This document shows positions 49,066 to 61,450 of a stretch of 64,000 bases of DNA, in pieces. Made by a program: the position numbers and the translations under genes. The DNA is taken from NCBI GenBank assembly GCA_037013685.1, contig CM072886.1, positions 61,620,933-61,684,932 of the forward strand, given 5' to 3'. The DNA comes from Acridotheres tristis (Eukaryota > Chordata > Aves > Passeriformes > Sturnidae). Numbering within the stretch: the first letter of the stretch is position 1; each line of letters starts with the position of its first letter. The notes below the pieces were generated by a model, which saw only the letters and a list, made by a program, of their open reading frames with translations, made no database searches and was not told the origin of the DNA.

Positions 49066-49407
49066 GTGAGCAGGTGCGGGGCCGCCCTGCCGCCTTCGGG
49101 ATGGGAGGAGAGCGTCGGTCACGTCGTCCTGTGGCGACACGCGTGGTGGCACGTCTCCTGCCCGTGACCTTCGGGCGCTACGGCAGCCCGGCGGAGCGCG
49201 CCGCCTCCTCCTCCTCTCCGGTGCCAGCACAAGCCTCGCCCGCACCTGGAACGCTGGTCCTGGTGTCGGGCCCTGCTGCCCACTTCGGGTCCCTGGTGCC
49301 CCTAGGCCGGAGGTGATACTCCGCCGTGAGGAGCGAGGGCACAGCCGCCACACGGGCACCAAGTGGTGCTTCGTGGCCCCTCTCCTCTCATGTCGCTGCG
49401 AGTTGTC

Positions 49408-49575
49408 ACAGAATGACAGAATCACGGAACGGTTTGGGTTGGAAGGGGACCTTGAAGATCCCCTAGTTCCAGCCCGCCTGCCGTGGGCAGGGACACCCTC
49501 TGCTAGATCAGGTTGCTCAGTGCCCCATCCAACCTCGGCTTAAACTGGCCTTGTATCAGGAGTGGAGCCTGTTCA
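49408..49575 (-). mobile_element. CR1 LINE 3' end, minus strand, well preserved
   Basis: The + strand reads ACAGAATGACAGAATCACGGAACGGTTTGGGTTGGAAGGGGACC...GATCCCCTAGTTCCAGCC...GGGCAGGGACACC...AGATCAGGTTGCTCAGTGCCCCATCCAACC. That is the antisense of the CR1 3' terminus including its terminal ATTCTGT-type repeats. Similarity to the usual avian consensus is higher than in the other copies, so the insertion is relatively young. It is 5'-truncated after about 170 bp and sits on the right edge of the intronic CpG island. Confidence 0.95.
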
Positions 49576-51177
49576 GGCTGCTGCTGCTGCTACTGCTTTT
49601 TTATTTTTCAGCATTTGAGAAATGAATTCTGAAAACAAGAAGGTGCTGAGAACAATGGAGTAAAGCCTCCGTGTTGTGGGCTGCTGTCACAGGGCTTGGC
49701 TCCCTGCTCTGTAAGTGCTCACGATTGAAAGTTCTCTTAAACTTAGGGAGCGTTATCTTTTGCCATTGGTAACCCAGGAATGAGGAAATCCGTGTATGCA
49801 TCTTTTTTTCCTCTTGTTTAAAAACGCTCTCACTTAATTTTTAAAAGATCTATGGCTGACTCATACAACTCTTTCTTCTCACTTTACCCTCCTCCTTCTC
49901 AAACATCTTTACATATCAAATATTGCCTTTTGGCTCCAGCCTCACAAAACTGACAGCTTTGTAAAGCATCCACCAAGAAGCCAGACTGCGTTCAGTATGC
50001 GCTTGGAATTAATAGTTCTTGACTCAAAAGCTTTGATGTCTTGAATGTAATTTCATAGGTGCATTTTTTGGACTGTTTTTGTGATGCTTAAATATCAAAT
50101 GTTCTGTTCTTGCTGGCTTAGGTCTCAGAGTATCAGACCTGGATTACCGCCTTAAAATACCTGCACAGTTCTGCCACAGTAGCAGATGGTGAAGTATAAT
50201 TAAGGAATAATGTCACTGCTGTCACCTCGTGTGATTTGTTTCCTTGTCCTTGCAGAAGTAAAAGTGCTGTAGTCTGCCATGAGGTGACACGCTTCACCTA
50301 CGGATGGCCTCATAAGCCCCTCAAACAGAGGGCCAGCAAGGCCTGGGCAGGATTAGCGTGCTGCAGACATCTGAGAGCTCCTGTGCCTGCTGCAGCCTTT
50401 GAAACAATACTCTCTATTTGGGTGTGCTCGATGTGGGCTCAGGGAGTTTTGGGGAAGATTTGGTAACTCCGCAGCATCCCTTCATTCTTCTGCATCAGGG
50501 GCATTTGTGCAGGAGCCTGACCCTGGGCACTCCAGGGCTTCAGCTGGAGCCTCCTGCCCTGCTTCCTTTCCTGTGAGCAGTTGCCGTTTCTCTCCCCCAT
50601 CCCCACAACTGATGACAGGCTCTACACTACCACTTCCTACAAGTAATAATGTAAATAGGCTGCTGGCAGCAGAGGTAGTATTCAGTGTAAGTTGCATCTT
50701 ACTTTGCATCATCTTTTGGGGCTTTTTTTCTGTTGGGTCTCTTTCACACTTGCAGTAACAATTCCAGCAGTGTAGCTGCTCAAGTCTTTCTTTTCCCTGT
50801 GTGAAAAGCTTAAGGATGCTAGCTTCACTTGAGAGCTACTTTTGGGTTCCTCTTAGCCTCCTTCTGCTCTCTTGAGACTACAACATTATGTTGTAAGTGG
50901 CTATAGGATAGTACATAAGTAGATAGTAGTAATTAAAATACTTTTTTCTTTTTTTTTTAAATGAATACTTTGCTATCAACAGATGCTTTGCCCTGAGATA
51001 CTAATGGTCTCCTGCTCACTCTGATGGTCTGCAAGCCAGGGGCAGTAAGATGCTGCCCAGAGTGAATTAGAGTGAATCAAGGCCCTGTGAAGAGTTTCTA
51101 ATGTTCATTAAGCACTTCCACCTTCTCCTGCTAGGCCTTCTAAGCCAGCATTAAAAACATATTACCCCTTCCTTTTC

Positions 51178-51385
51178 TGTAGTAATAGCTAATGTTATGT
51201 ATATGCTAAAGTGTGGTATAAACGTCAGCTGATTCTGTAAGGCAGTAGCATTCCCTCCATTTTATTGTTTGATGAAAAAGAAAGAAGTCTAAATTACTTG
51301 CCTGAAGCTACATGCTGTAACAGCGGCAGAGTTGGAACTAATCTGTGTTTCTTCTGCCTGCTCCAATATTCTATCCTGTAGCTTA
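51178..51385 (+). mobile_element. MIR SINE copy
   Basis: Blocks occur in MIR order: TAGTAATAGCTAATGTTATG (5' end), the core region, then CCTCCATTTTATTG, TCTAAATTACTTGCCTGAAGCTACATG, AACAGCGGCAGAGTTGGAACTAATCTGTGTTTC and GCTCCAATATTCTATCCTGTAGC. This follows the MIR 3' half (TAAGTAACTTGCCCAAGGTCACACAG...GGCAGAGCTGGGATT). It is an old, diverged copy from before the bird-mammal split. Confidence 0.75.
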
Positions 51386-51542
51386 CAGGCTGTTGCTGCA
51401 AGGCATGGCATCTGTATTATAAGGGACTACTTTACACAGTTCCAACTTTCTTCAAAAATTCCCCCCTCCCCATTTATGGTTTGGACTATTAGATTAACGT
51501 TGTATTTTTAACATAATGAAAGAGGCATTTCAGTATGGATAC

Positions 51543-51560
51543 TTTTTTTTTTTTTTTTTT
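51543..51560. repeat. Poly-T tract (18 T)
   Basis: A homopolymer in intron 1 with no recognisable retroposon attached. Confidence 0.9.
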
Positions 51561-54500
51561 AAGAGATGATCATACCCTGCAGCTGATAGAGACCAGTTGA
51601 TACTGTGATGACTCAGCTGTGGGAGTATTGCATAAAAGTAGGTCAATTTTTAAAACTCCTAGTCTGAAGCTAAAGAGAATCCACGTTAAAATTTATGTTT
51701 TGTTTATACACATTACTGTTATTTCCTGGTTTGAACGTAAGTGAAAGCTCTTGAGGAGACGGGAAATGTTTTTCGGGGTTGATTTGGGGTTTGTTTTGTC
51801 CATTTTTATTGTATAGTGACTACTGAATTCAGTCAGCTTGATGGAGGGGAAAGACCAGCTGCTTTCATTTCTAAAGTTTCCAGTTTGCAGCAGTCTAGTG
51901 AAAGGAAGGGTTTAAAGGCAATTTTAAGGTAGGGTAAGGAAAAGCAGAGACACGTTTATTATTTTTTTATTACAAGCACCCAGCTTTTGTGTGATCTAGC
52001 AGATGTGGAATTTGCAGAGGAATACAGGCTTCTTCGAAATCCAAATTTGCGTTTAAAACATTCTGGTTTCTCCCCTTAGTACTTTGTATGGCTTGCTTCC
52101 CAACTATAAATGTAAACCAAGTGTAAATGATGCATTGTTTGCCTTAGTGGGCAGACAGTCTGAAAACAATAGTGCTGATGGATTTGACTGCCTCCGTGTA
52201 AGATTAACGGGACATTAAAATTCAAGTCTATTAATGCAAATTTCAGTGTTGCCAAACCTGAACTTCCCTTAAGTGTTTCCTGGTGCTGATGGTCCTAAAT
52301 GTCCCTACCCCACAGGCCAAAACTTCAGCTCTCAGTTTTTAACCTGTTGTTAGGAGTTTAGAGAAAAGAGTAAAATGTACCTGGAGTTTAATGTCCAATT
52401 GAATGATGGGACATAGTGCACATAGACTTTTTATATTTAACCACCACATTTTATTTAAAGCATTTTAAAGTGGTAGGAAGCCACCAGGAAACTGCAAATG
52501 GTTTGTAAAATTCAGGTCTAGTATGTGAGGATTACTTGGCACTGAAATTCAGATACAGGAAATAATACGATTGCCAAAATGTATTTGGTATTCTCTTAGA
52601 TATTTGATGGGTTGGTTGTTTTGCTGGCTCATTACTTCTGGGATTATTGGATGCAATCCTTCTTGGTTTTTAACAGGCAGGTTTTATTTGGAAGCTCTTG
52701 GTTTTCATTTGGAGGGGTGAGTTTATTTCAGTCAGTCACAAAAACGTTTCCTCAATGAAGCAGTAGGTAGAAGGTTTAAAACCATTTGCTGTTTCACTTG
52801 CTCGAGTTTCACACTTTCCCTTGTGTAATGACATCCTGTTCTGAAGTTGTTCCTTCAGTAATCTGACAGAGGCCTGGTATTTCCAGTGTGGGCTGTGGGA
52901 AAGGAATAAACCCTTTAATTATAGCAGTGAGGTCTCGTTTGAAAATATGCTAGCTTTCCTCCCCTCTGTATGTCCCGTCTTTTGGCTGATTCTTCCCTGT
53001 GCATATAAGGGATCTGAAGCTGTAAAATGCTGCTGTTGAAGTTGCTGTGCAAGGGTGGCCATGGTGAGTGGCAGAGCTGAGCAGCAGCTGGGAGCACTGC
53101 CATTCTGAACGCCGTGTCTCCAGGCTCGGGATCACAGCTCCTTGGTCTGTGAGCAGACGGATGCTGGGAGTTGCACCCCATCTGCTCCCGTGCCAAGTTT
53201 ATTGGTTAAATTTATGCTTCTGCAGGAAGCCATTCGGGGTGACCAGTCTGGCTGAGCACGGAAGCAGGGAAAGAGGCCCAGGTGGAAATCATCGTTCCGC
53301 TGGTACACATCGGGAAGATGTAAAGCTGCTTCAGCATTTCTGCAGCAGATGTCTCATCCTGGACTGATGCGTCACAAACAATATCCCCTATTTTTATCTG
53401 AGGGACAAAAACCTCCTTTTATTGGGCATAAAAATGGGATTGGGTGATTAAAAATAGACACTGAAAACAAAATGAGAAAGCTAAACTAAGCTCTCTCTAT
53501 ACTTTCTGCATCTAGGTCAGGCCTGTGGAGTAGTTTCTGGTCAGGTTCAGTTTAGTGCCTGTAGAATTGCTACAGGCGGAATTGGACATTTTGACATTGC
53601 TAAAATCAGTTCAGCAGAAATGTGATGATGCCCCCAGAAGAATTCATAATTGCATCACTTGAGGGGCATGATTTAATCCTTTCTAAATGTCTCTCCTGTA
53701 ATCTGCTCTGTCTTTTCTGCCTGGCTTCTTGCCATCTTTTCTGCCAGGTTCTTCCTTGATTTGCTGTGCAAAAAAGGCAGCCTTGGATCTATGACTGAGA
53801 AGAAATGCAAATAATAGGCAGGTTGAGGAACTGTGGCCTGCTGCTGTACTCCAGGAGCGTTTGTGGTATTTGAGTCCCTGGTGCTCTGCTTTCAGTTCTT
53901 TAAGCTTGCCTTGCTGGTCTGACATCTTTTGGATGACGTGATAGTTGCAGAAGATTAGCGTATTTTGGCACACACATGCTATGATGACTGGCTAACGATA
54001 TTTACAGCATTCAAAAATAAACCATGGGAGCTCATTCTGACATAATCTACTAATCTTAGTTTTGCACTTTGATACTGTGTTGTCTGAGCCAAGTTAGGAT
54101 AACTATATATTGCAAGCAATTCATTTTTAGCTTTGCTTGCAGATGAGTGTTGAGGCAGTGCATGTTTTTCAATTAAAAATGATGGGAGTGAATTTGGAGA
54201 AATTATCAGCTCTTTCAACTATATGCTTATTCCGTGCCTATTTTTGAAACAGTTTTATGTGAGTGGGTAGAGATACATGCTCCACAATATTTCTGGATTT
54301 GTTGTGTACTGGAATTTTGATGAGGTTATTTTTTTTCCTACTCTGCCCTTTCCCACATTTGTATGTTATGGGAAGGACTTTAGTTTCTTTGTGAGGCTTG
54401 TACATCATTCTTTTTCTGGATAAAAAAAGAAAAACTATTGCTGCTTTGGGTAAACACTTCTCTTGCGTCCAGCCAAGAGAGTAAGCTTTTGAGGCTGCAA

Positions 54501-57420
54501 GGTGGCAGGAATTCAGTTTGCCCTGACCTTGACAACTCAATTTAAACAGTTAAATAACAATTTTCTAGACGCAGTTTTGAATGGTGTGCATGTTTAAGAA
54601 TTGCAAAGAGGAACTTGGTGATGTAAAGCCTGTGAATCATGTCAATAGCAATGTACAAATATTTTTTCAGGTTGCTACTATTGAAGTGGAGAGAAACCAT
54701 GAGTCTTGGACAAGAGTCTGTTCAGTCTCTTATTCTTTGAGATGCTTATCATTATTTTTATTAATTGTTATATTTAGCATATAGTTTCCTGTGCTGTTCT
54801 AAAACGGAGAGTCTTTATGTTCACAAAGTACATAGCCTAGAAATTGCATTTGGATTTTTAAGGTGCTGCAGGCTACCACCTTACGTTTATTGCTTTTTTT
54901 CTTTTGATAAGGTACCCATTAGATAGACTGAGGGTGACTTAGAGAAGGGATATGTTTCCTTCTTTCTCTTGTTTTTTATTTTATGGATATTACTGTCGGC
55001 CACTTTGTCCTACAGTTCTTTTTGGTACATCAAAGTTGTAAGCCAATTCTCCCAGCTGCAGCATGCATGTTAAAACCCCCAAAACACAAATTTGCAACCT
55101 TGCACATATGCCAGATGAATTAGCTTCTTAACTTGAGCTGAAAAAAACTACTTTTGTTTTGATTTGAGCCCTAGAAAACTTGGTTCGGACTTTTGAGTTC
55201 ATAAAACTCAAAGCCAAGTGAAAAGAAGGCTTTCTGTTACTGTTTTTTAAGTTGACTGGCAACTAAACTGGTGTTATTTCTGGTTCCTTTTTGGGTGGTG
55301 CTCCAGATGACCAGCCTTAATGTGAGTGTATTTTACATATGGATGACCTGGATGGACACCTGAGATGTGGTTTTCTGATTGATAGTCACTTTTTTTACCC
55401 CCTCTTGAAGTGTTGTGATAATGATGATAATTCTTATGGCCTGTTGCCACTTGCAGACTGGTAAAAGATTTTCAAACTTGAGATTAAGGCGCTAGTAGCA
55501 GAAAGATGGCCTTCTTGTTACAATCTTATTTGGGTATAGTAGAGCTTTTAATAAATTATTGGAAGAAGTACTACTCCAACTAACTTCTGCTTTACAGCCA
55601 CAACTGAAAGGGACATTCTCTGGTCTCAGAAAGCCAATGTTAATTTTTTTGTTGTAGTTATCCAGCTTACAATGGGGACATAGTAATATCACTTTGTAAA
55701 ACAAGCAACTTCATGTTACTTAACAGCTGGACTTAGGGCATGTTATAGTAACTGTAACTTGTTAATTATTTATAATTTGGAAGAAATAATGGTTTTCCTA
55801 ATGGCAAATAATTTTGAAGCAGCTTTTTTTGTTTCTCAAGTCTGTGATGCCTTGTACTAAAACCAACAAAATGAGAAATAGCTGTCAAGAGAAGCTGTTC
55901 TGTCCTATTCTACTCTCTTTTTTCCAATCTATGGTTGAATGTCCTATGTATAGCTTATGCTTTTTGCCTTTAGTAACAGTGTTTTGAATGTGGAGATGTG
56001 TGAGGTGCCTAGTTAGTTCTGTGTTTCTGTGATTATTCCAAGTCTGCGCTGCACTGGAAGAAGTGGTTCAGCCTTCCCTCTGGCTGCTTGTTCCCCTTCT
56101 CTTCTGCAGGCTGACGTGTGCCAGGTGATAGGTAACTCCCACCTGAGATTGGGGACTTTGCAGGTAAAAACTGAACTGACAAAATGTGGTTGGTTTTTAA
56201 TGTGGATTCATTTAATATTGCAGTTTGTGATGTAGCTGGAAAAATACTTGGCTTGGGAAAGTGTTACAGGGACACCCAGTGAAGTGGCAAGGGAGGGGTA
56301 GGATTGCATCTTTTAGCAATAGAGTTTAAATGGGCTGTGAAATTATGACTAAATAGGAGTCAAGATACATGTTTTATTTCATAGCAAGAAAAATTAGCTG
56401 TCCTTGTCTGTTTTAAGGATTGTTCGGATTTAGATTTTGCTGTACTACCTTACTGCTGGAAGCACGGTGAATATTAAATAATGTTGAAATGAAGTTAGGC
56501 CTCACAGGTGAAAATGAAGCTGAAGGTGTTTGTGCCCGTGGTCGTGGCAGTGCCGTAATAATTTCCAAAGTGCTAAAATCACTTCAAATAGAATTTAAAA
56601 TGTACTACTGTTACATGTTATGCTTGCTTAGGTAGGGTTTGAACAATTTTATACTTCACAAGAGAAATAAAAAGAGGAAGAAAAGAAAATTAAGTTAGCT
56701 GTGCTACTGGAGGCTAAGTTCCACTGCTAAATGTGGTAGAAGAATTGCTACTCTTTTTTAGTTCAACAGCTACACACGCCCATCCTATATGCAAGAGCTC
56801 CACTGTGGGAGTGAAGTGAAGCCAGTGTACTGTTCTATTTTCTATATCTTAGGGTAAGGACCTGCTTACATAGGGGAATTCATCCAGACATTTCCCATGG
56901 TTTTATTTGTTTTATTTTGTACCACTGAACAATACGTTCAGATAGCTTCTCATGTTAAAACTACTCGTGGTCTATTGAATGTGCGCACTTACTGAAGTGC
57001 TGATGTATTTTTGCCCCGGGTTCCCAAGTAGGGTGAGAAGGCCAAACCATGTCAAATCAAAAAGCTACAAAAACCAAGGCTTCCTTTAATTATAGGAACA
57101 GCAGGATGTGGCATCACATGCTTTTTTCTCACCATTGAAGCCAGCAGTGGTGACCCTATGAATCATTCCTTCATGGTATGGTGCTTTGGCCATATCAATA
57201 CAGCCACAGAGCTGCATGTGAAATAGGGTCACTGAAATTATGATACTTAAAGAGTAGTTATGCCCAGGCTCTTTTTTCTTCCACCTTCTTATCTTTAAAT
57301 GGTCTGGTTTCATTGCAAGCCTGCAGGACTTTTTAGTGGCACAGTTAAGGGAGCAGCGAGGCATAAGGACCTCTGGCTTTGCTGTGGATTAAAAAGATGT
57401 GGAATTGGCACCCTCAGTTT

Positions 57421-57540
57421 CGATCTAGCAAGGCACTGAAGCACGTGCCTGTCTCAAATGTATGAATACTCTTACTGACGTCAGTTGAAGTACTTGGGAG
57501 CTTATGAGTTAAGCACATGCCAAAGTGCTTTTCAGGGCTT
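57421..57540. repeat. Ancient amniote inverted-repeat element fragment
   Basis: GCAAGGCACTGAAGCACGTGCC at the left is mirrored by AAGCACATGCCAAAGTGCTT at the right. The middle runs ...CTTACTGACGTCAGTTGAAGTACTTG...GTTAAGCACATGCC. From memory, turtles, crocodilians and birds share an abundant old element of the form AAGCAC(A/G)TGCTTAA...CACTGAAGTCAATGGGACT...TTAAGCACATGCTTAAGTGCTTTGC. This copy fits it with about one change every few bases. Its exact family name is not recalled. Confidence 0.55.
57474..57485. promoter_or_regulatory. CRE-like palindrome ACTGACGTCAGT inside an old repeat
   Basis: A perfect 12-bp palindrome containing TGACGTCA (57476-57483). It lies at the point where the usual repeat has ACTGAAGTCAAT, so two substitutions could have created a full CREB/ATF site. 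Function is not shown. Confidence 0.4.
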
Positions 57541-60500
57541 GAGATTTTGCTGTTCCTGTGTAAGAGTGTGTGCAAGTATTTGCAGGCAGGAATGTTAGTT
57601 TTCTAAAAGGGTGACAGTCATTTAATGGTTTTAATGGCTTTACTAAATGTAATACTGGCTGTTGATTTCTTTTTTTCTGAAATGTTTCAGGTTTTTTTTT
57701 CTTTTTCAGCTTCTTAATATTTTATTTAAAGGTAATTACTGTTATTTTTCTTTTTTACTCTTTATTATAGTGTGCATATGTGCACAGCATATTTTTACAG
57801 TTCACTCTTCCCCTCTGTTCTTGTCTTCCACTGCTGTGCTTTTCTCTCCCATTTCTGTGTATTTCTGACTGAGCTCCTCTGTCCTCTTTGTCCCTGTCTG
57901 AGGAAATTAGCTCTTGCAAAGTTTCTGCCATCTCTTTGCAAGAAAGCAAAAGGAGCTATCGTTGCAGTATTATTTTCTTTTCCTGAGGGCCAGAGAGAGA
58001 GATGAGGCAAGGTTCATGCAGCTCATTTGGGGGACAAGCTCCATAGGAAACACTTCGAGGGGGGTGAGGGAGGATTATACTGTTCATACTTGTCTCTCAA
58101 GCCTGTGTGTAGATTTGAGTGTTTTTTATAGAAAATACTGGCTGTGTGTTTGTTTTGCAAGGCTCAACAAACTGTTAATGCACAAATACTGTGGAGGAAA
58201 GTAGAATGTGGCCCTGCTCATTTCTTTTTACAGTCCTTTTATGAACTTTTGGGAAATCAAATCCTGCTGATGTGAGCATTCAGGAAAAGCTAATTTCATA
58301 TTTCATGTACATTAAAGGTTTTTATTTATAAGCCATTAATATTCATGTTCTTTCAGTCAAGGGCAGGAGTTTGTGACACGACTGACCAATCATAAAAAGC
58401 ACCACATAGCTTCCATTATTAAAAGGGGCTCTACAGTCTTAATTTGAGTATGATCTTCCAAAATAACTAACGATGGTCAGATTTGTTCCACTCTAGGTGA
58501 CAGACCAGGTATAATGATTTCTGAGGCCTGTTTGGAAAGCGGGAATATGATTTTCAGCAGAAATATGTTATGAAAAGTATGTTTCTCTTAAAGTCTTCTA
58601 GGTAATAATATAATTTCTTGATTTCGTACTTAGTATTTCATTATCATACTACTTGAGCTGGCTCCTGTGAAAGCTAGTTATCTATCGTGCAAAAGAAGGA
58701 AATGTGTTTATCATGTACATAATTACGTCTGTCCCCATACCTCCCTCCAAGCATATTTTCTTATATACTTGTTGATTCCTTTTCCTTTCTTGGTGTAATT
58801 TTATGCCTGGTACTCTTTCAGTCAGGGATGCAGTGATATTAATTCCCTGTAGGCATTTTGGAAATTACTGGTTCTCTAATTTGGAGGGAGGAAAGTGAAG
58901 GGGTAAAACTGTTATTTCTTTTTCTTTACGCTAGCTTTGCTCAGATTCTGCCATTGGTGAGCCTGTCATTTTTTCCCCCTGCAGACTATGCATCTCCTAA
59001 GGCATTATAACCACTGCTGTCCTCATGCCTGATGACTCAGGCCATTCCTGCTAGGCTCTGCCTCCTGGCCCAAATGGGACCAGAAACAGCATTCCTGCAC
59101 GCATGCCTGTCTGTATGTGTCCTCCTTTCCTCTCTGCAGTAGCATCAAGCTGACCACAGGGATTACTTGGCAAAGTGGTTAGAGATATTTTTTGCATTTT
59201 GGAACATTTTTTTCTGGATATGCCTGTGTCGCTTACTTTTTTTTTTTTTCTCTCCTTTTTGTGTCCCTGTTCACCTTGCATAACCACAAGGAGATGGTAC
59301 TGACTGACTGAAGGACTGCTTGGTTATCAGCAGTCTCAGAATCCATCTCCTTCACTTGAAGCCATTTCAGAGGTGTTTCAAATCTTTTTCAAGTTTATTG
59401 CTTGTACTCTGCAAGCATGACTGCAGCTTCATCTTTTGTTTAGAGCAGGAATGTGTTCAGCTCTGGAGAGCTAACCTGCCCTCCAGCACAGTTTGTGAAA
59501 CCAAGGTTAGTATAATGTGAGAAAAACGGCCAAGATATTTATCCCTGGTTGGAGTCCTGCTCATGTGGAGGATGGCTTGCCCTTATTTCTTTGCTAGGTC
59601 CTGCCACTGTCCCTGTCTTTAGCCATCTTGGTGGTATTTTTGTTGTTTTTACTTGTGTGTTCTCCCTCAGGATTGTGTTGTGGTCATGTCTTCAGAAAGT
59701 CAGCTACAGCTTGTCTGATGGACATGATAATGTAGGAGGGACATGTTTCTTCATCTCTTACAATGGAAGAATATATATGAGCACACTATGCTGTCGCCTT
59801 TGGAATAAGACTTTGAAGGTGTCTGTTCAGTCATGCTTTTGAAGGTGTTCTGAAATTGCTCCCAACCATCCCCTCTATAGGTGATTTATCACCATTCTTC
59901 TGTTCTCATGGAACAGTAAATCACATCTTGGCTGAAAGGCTATCTTCTCTTAAAAGTTTCATGGTGCTGTACTGCTTCTTCCTTAATTTCATGCTCTCCA
60001 AATGTCCAGGTATTTTTTTCCTCACAAGAGAAGACCCAGTGTTTTAATCAGGAACCCGTGTGTTACAGAGCTGAAGCAACACAGTGTAACACTTCTGCTT
60101 TAAAAGATCACTTCTCTGTCAAAGAATGCCATTGAGAGAGTTTCAGCTGGTCTCCAAATTTCCAATCTATTGACTTTCTCAGCGATTAGATCACCTTCAA
60201 TAAAAGCAAGGATCTGCAGGTGATCTGGGGGATTTAATACATAGTTTAATTTCAACATATGTGAATAACGTTAAGCCTGTGCATAAACTAGTCTAGTTAA
60301 GGAGAACAAAATAATAGGTGATCTCTTGTGGCAGTCCTTTGAAACAAGAAGTAGTATCTTATAAATTTTTAAGTACGTAGAAGGAAGATTGAATAGCTGT
60401 CATTATTTGAGACAAAGACTGTAAGAACAATGCTAATACTGGCTGACTGATCTACTATTCAGCTTAGAAAGTAGGACAATATTTAGTAAGGGAAATCTCA

Positions 60501-61424
60501 GTTATAGTGGACTTCTTATCAGGGCCCCTAATCCTGTCATAGATAAGAGAATATAAAACTGTCAAAACCAGGGTTTTAAATCTGCATCTCCCAGGTTGCT
60601 GTAACTTGCATGGCTTTTTAATTTTTTTTTCCTTTTTGTAAAGTGATTTGAATGTTTTCATACAGGAAACTAGTTTTCATGAGTCGACTGTTTTCATGCA
60701 GGTTTCCCTAGAGAAACCAAGAGAATTTCCACAATGACAGGGCCTTCAGGTTCTTGTAGGTGTCTGCTCTCAGAGTTACCCATCACAAAACTGTCTTCTT
60801 ACGTTGATTTCATATTTGGTTCATGCCACACCATGAGAAAGTTTTCAGGAGCAAAGTGTAATGCTATACAGCCTCATTTCATACATTTTTCCAATGCCTG
60901 GCATGTCTAATGCCTATTGAAGTATACTTGCACAGTTACTGTGTTGGCAAGGTTGGTAATCTCACAGCTCTTTCTGTAGAAGATTCATGTGTCTGGCTCT
61001 TCCTGGACTAGGTTGTAGAGCTGCTTTATTGTCACTTCTGAAAAGTAGTTCTGCCCATGTTTTCTCACTACAGTGAGTCTCCTTGTTATTGTCAGTTTTT
61101 GACTTTCTGGTGTGGAAGACCAATGCAAATATTACCAGGGCTTAATAACAGCCTACCTTTGGATGAGTATTATTGTTGTGATAAAAATGATAAGAGGTTG
61201 GTTGCTCATTGATTTGTGCTTTTTGGCCATCTTCCAGGATGAAACTAACTTCATTACGCAAGAGTTTCAGAACACTGCAGAGTTGTTCATTTATTTCCTT
61301 TGACTGTTATCGGGCTGACAGCTTGCCTTTGGAGGGTCATATGTTCAAAAGCTGCCAATTGGATCTTGCTTCATTTTAGCCAAATGTAGCACAGAGTCTG
61401 AAGTGCATTTCATCTCTACTATCA

Positions 61425-61450
61425 CCCCCCCCCCTTTTTTTTTCTTTTTT
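61425..61450. repeat. C10-T9 homopolymer junction
   Basis: Ten C are followed by nine T and then CTTTTTT. This pyrimidine-only tract in intron 1 is prone to length change; a triplex or i-motif is conceivable. Confidence 0.85.

Larger units (their letters stand above)
47900..49400. promoter_or_regulatory. Intronic CpG island, candidate alternative JARID2 promoter
   Basis: This is a second GC-rich, CpG-dense block about 1 kb inside intron 1. It contains a 14-G run (48187-48200), a 23-T tract ending GCAG (48718-48744), two perfect TGACGTCA sites, GC boxes (GGGGCGGGGGCGGG near 48963), and a consensus donor CAG|GTGAGC at 49065/49066. The whole-island 323-codon frame is a GC artefact with low-complexity arginine/glycine/proline content. 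An alternative first exon feeding JARID2 exon 2 is the simplest role, but no transcript evidence is available. Confidence 0.65.

Noticed and set aside
50256..50466. Possible exon after a TTTCCTTGTCCTTGCAG acceptor in intron 1
   Set aside because: The acceptor is good, but no consensus donor closes the open frame and the peptide does not match JARID2 or anything I know.
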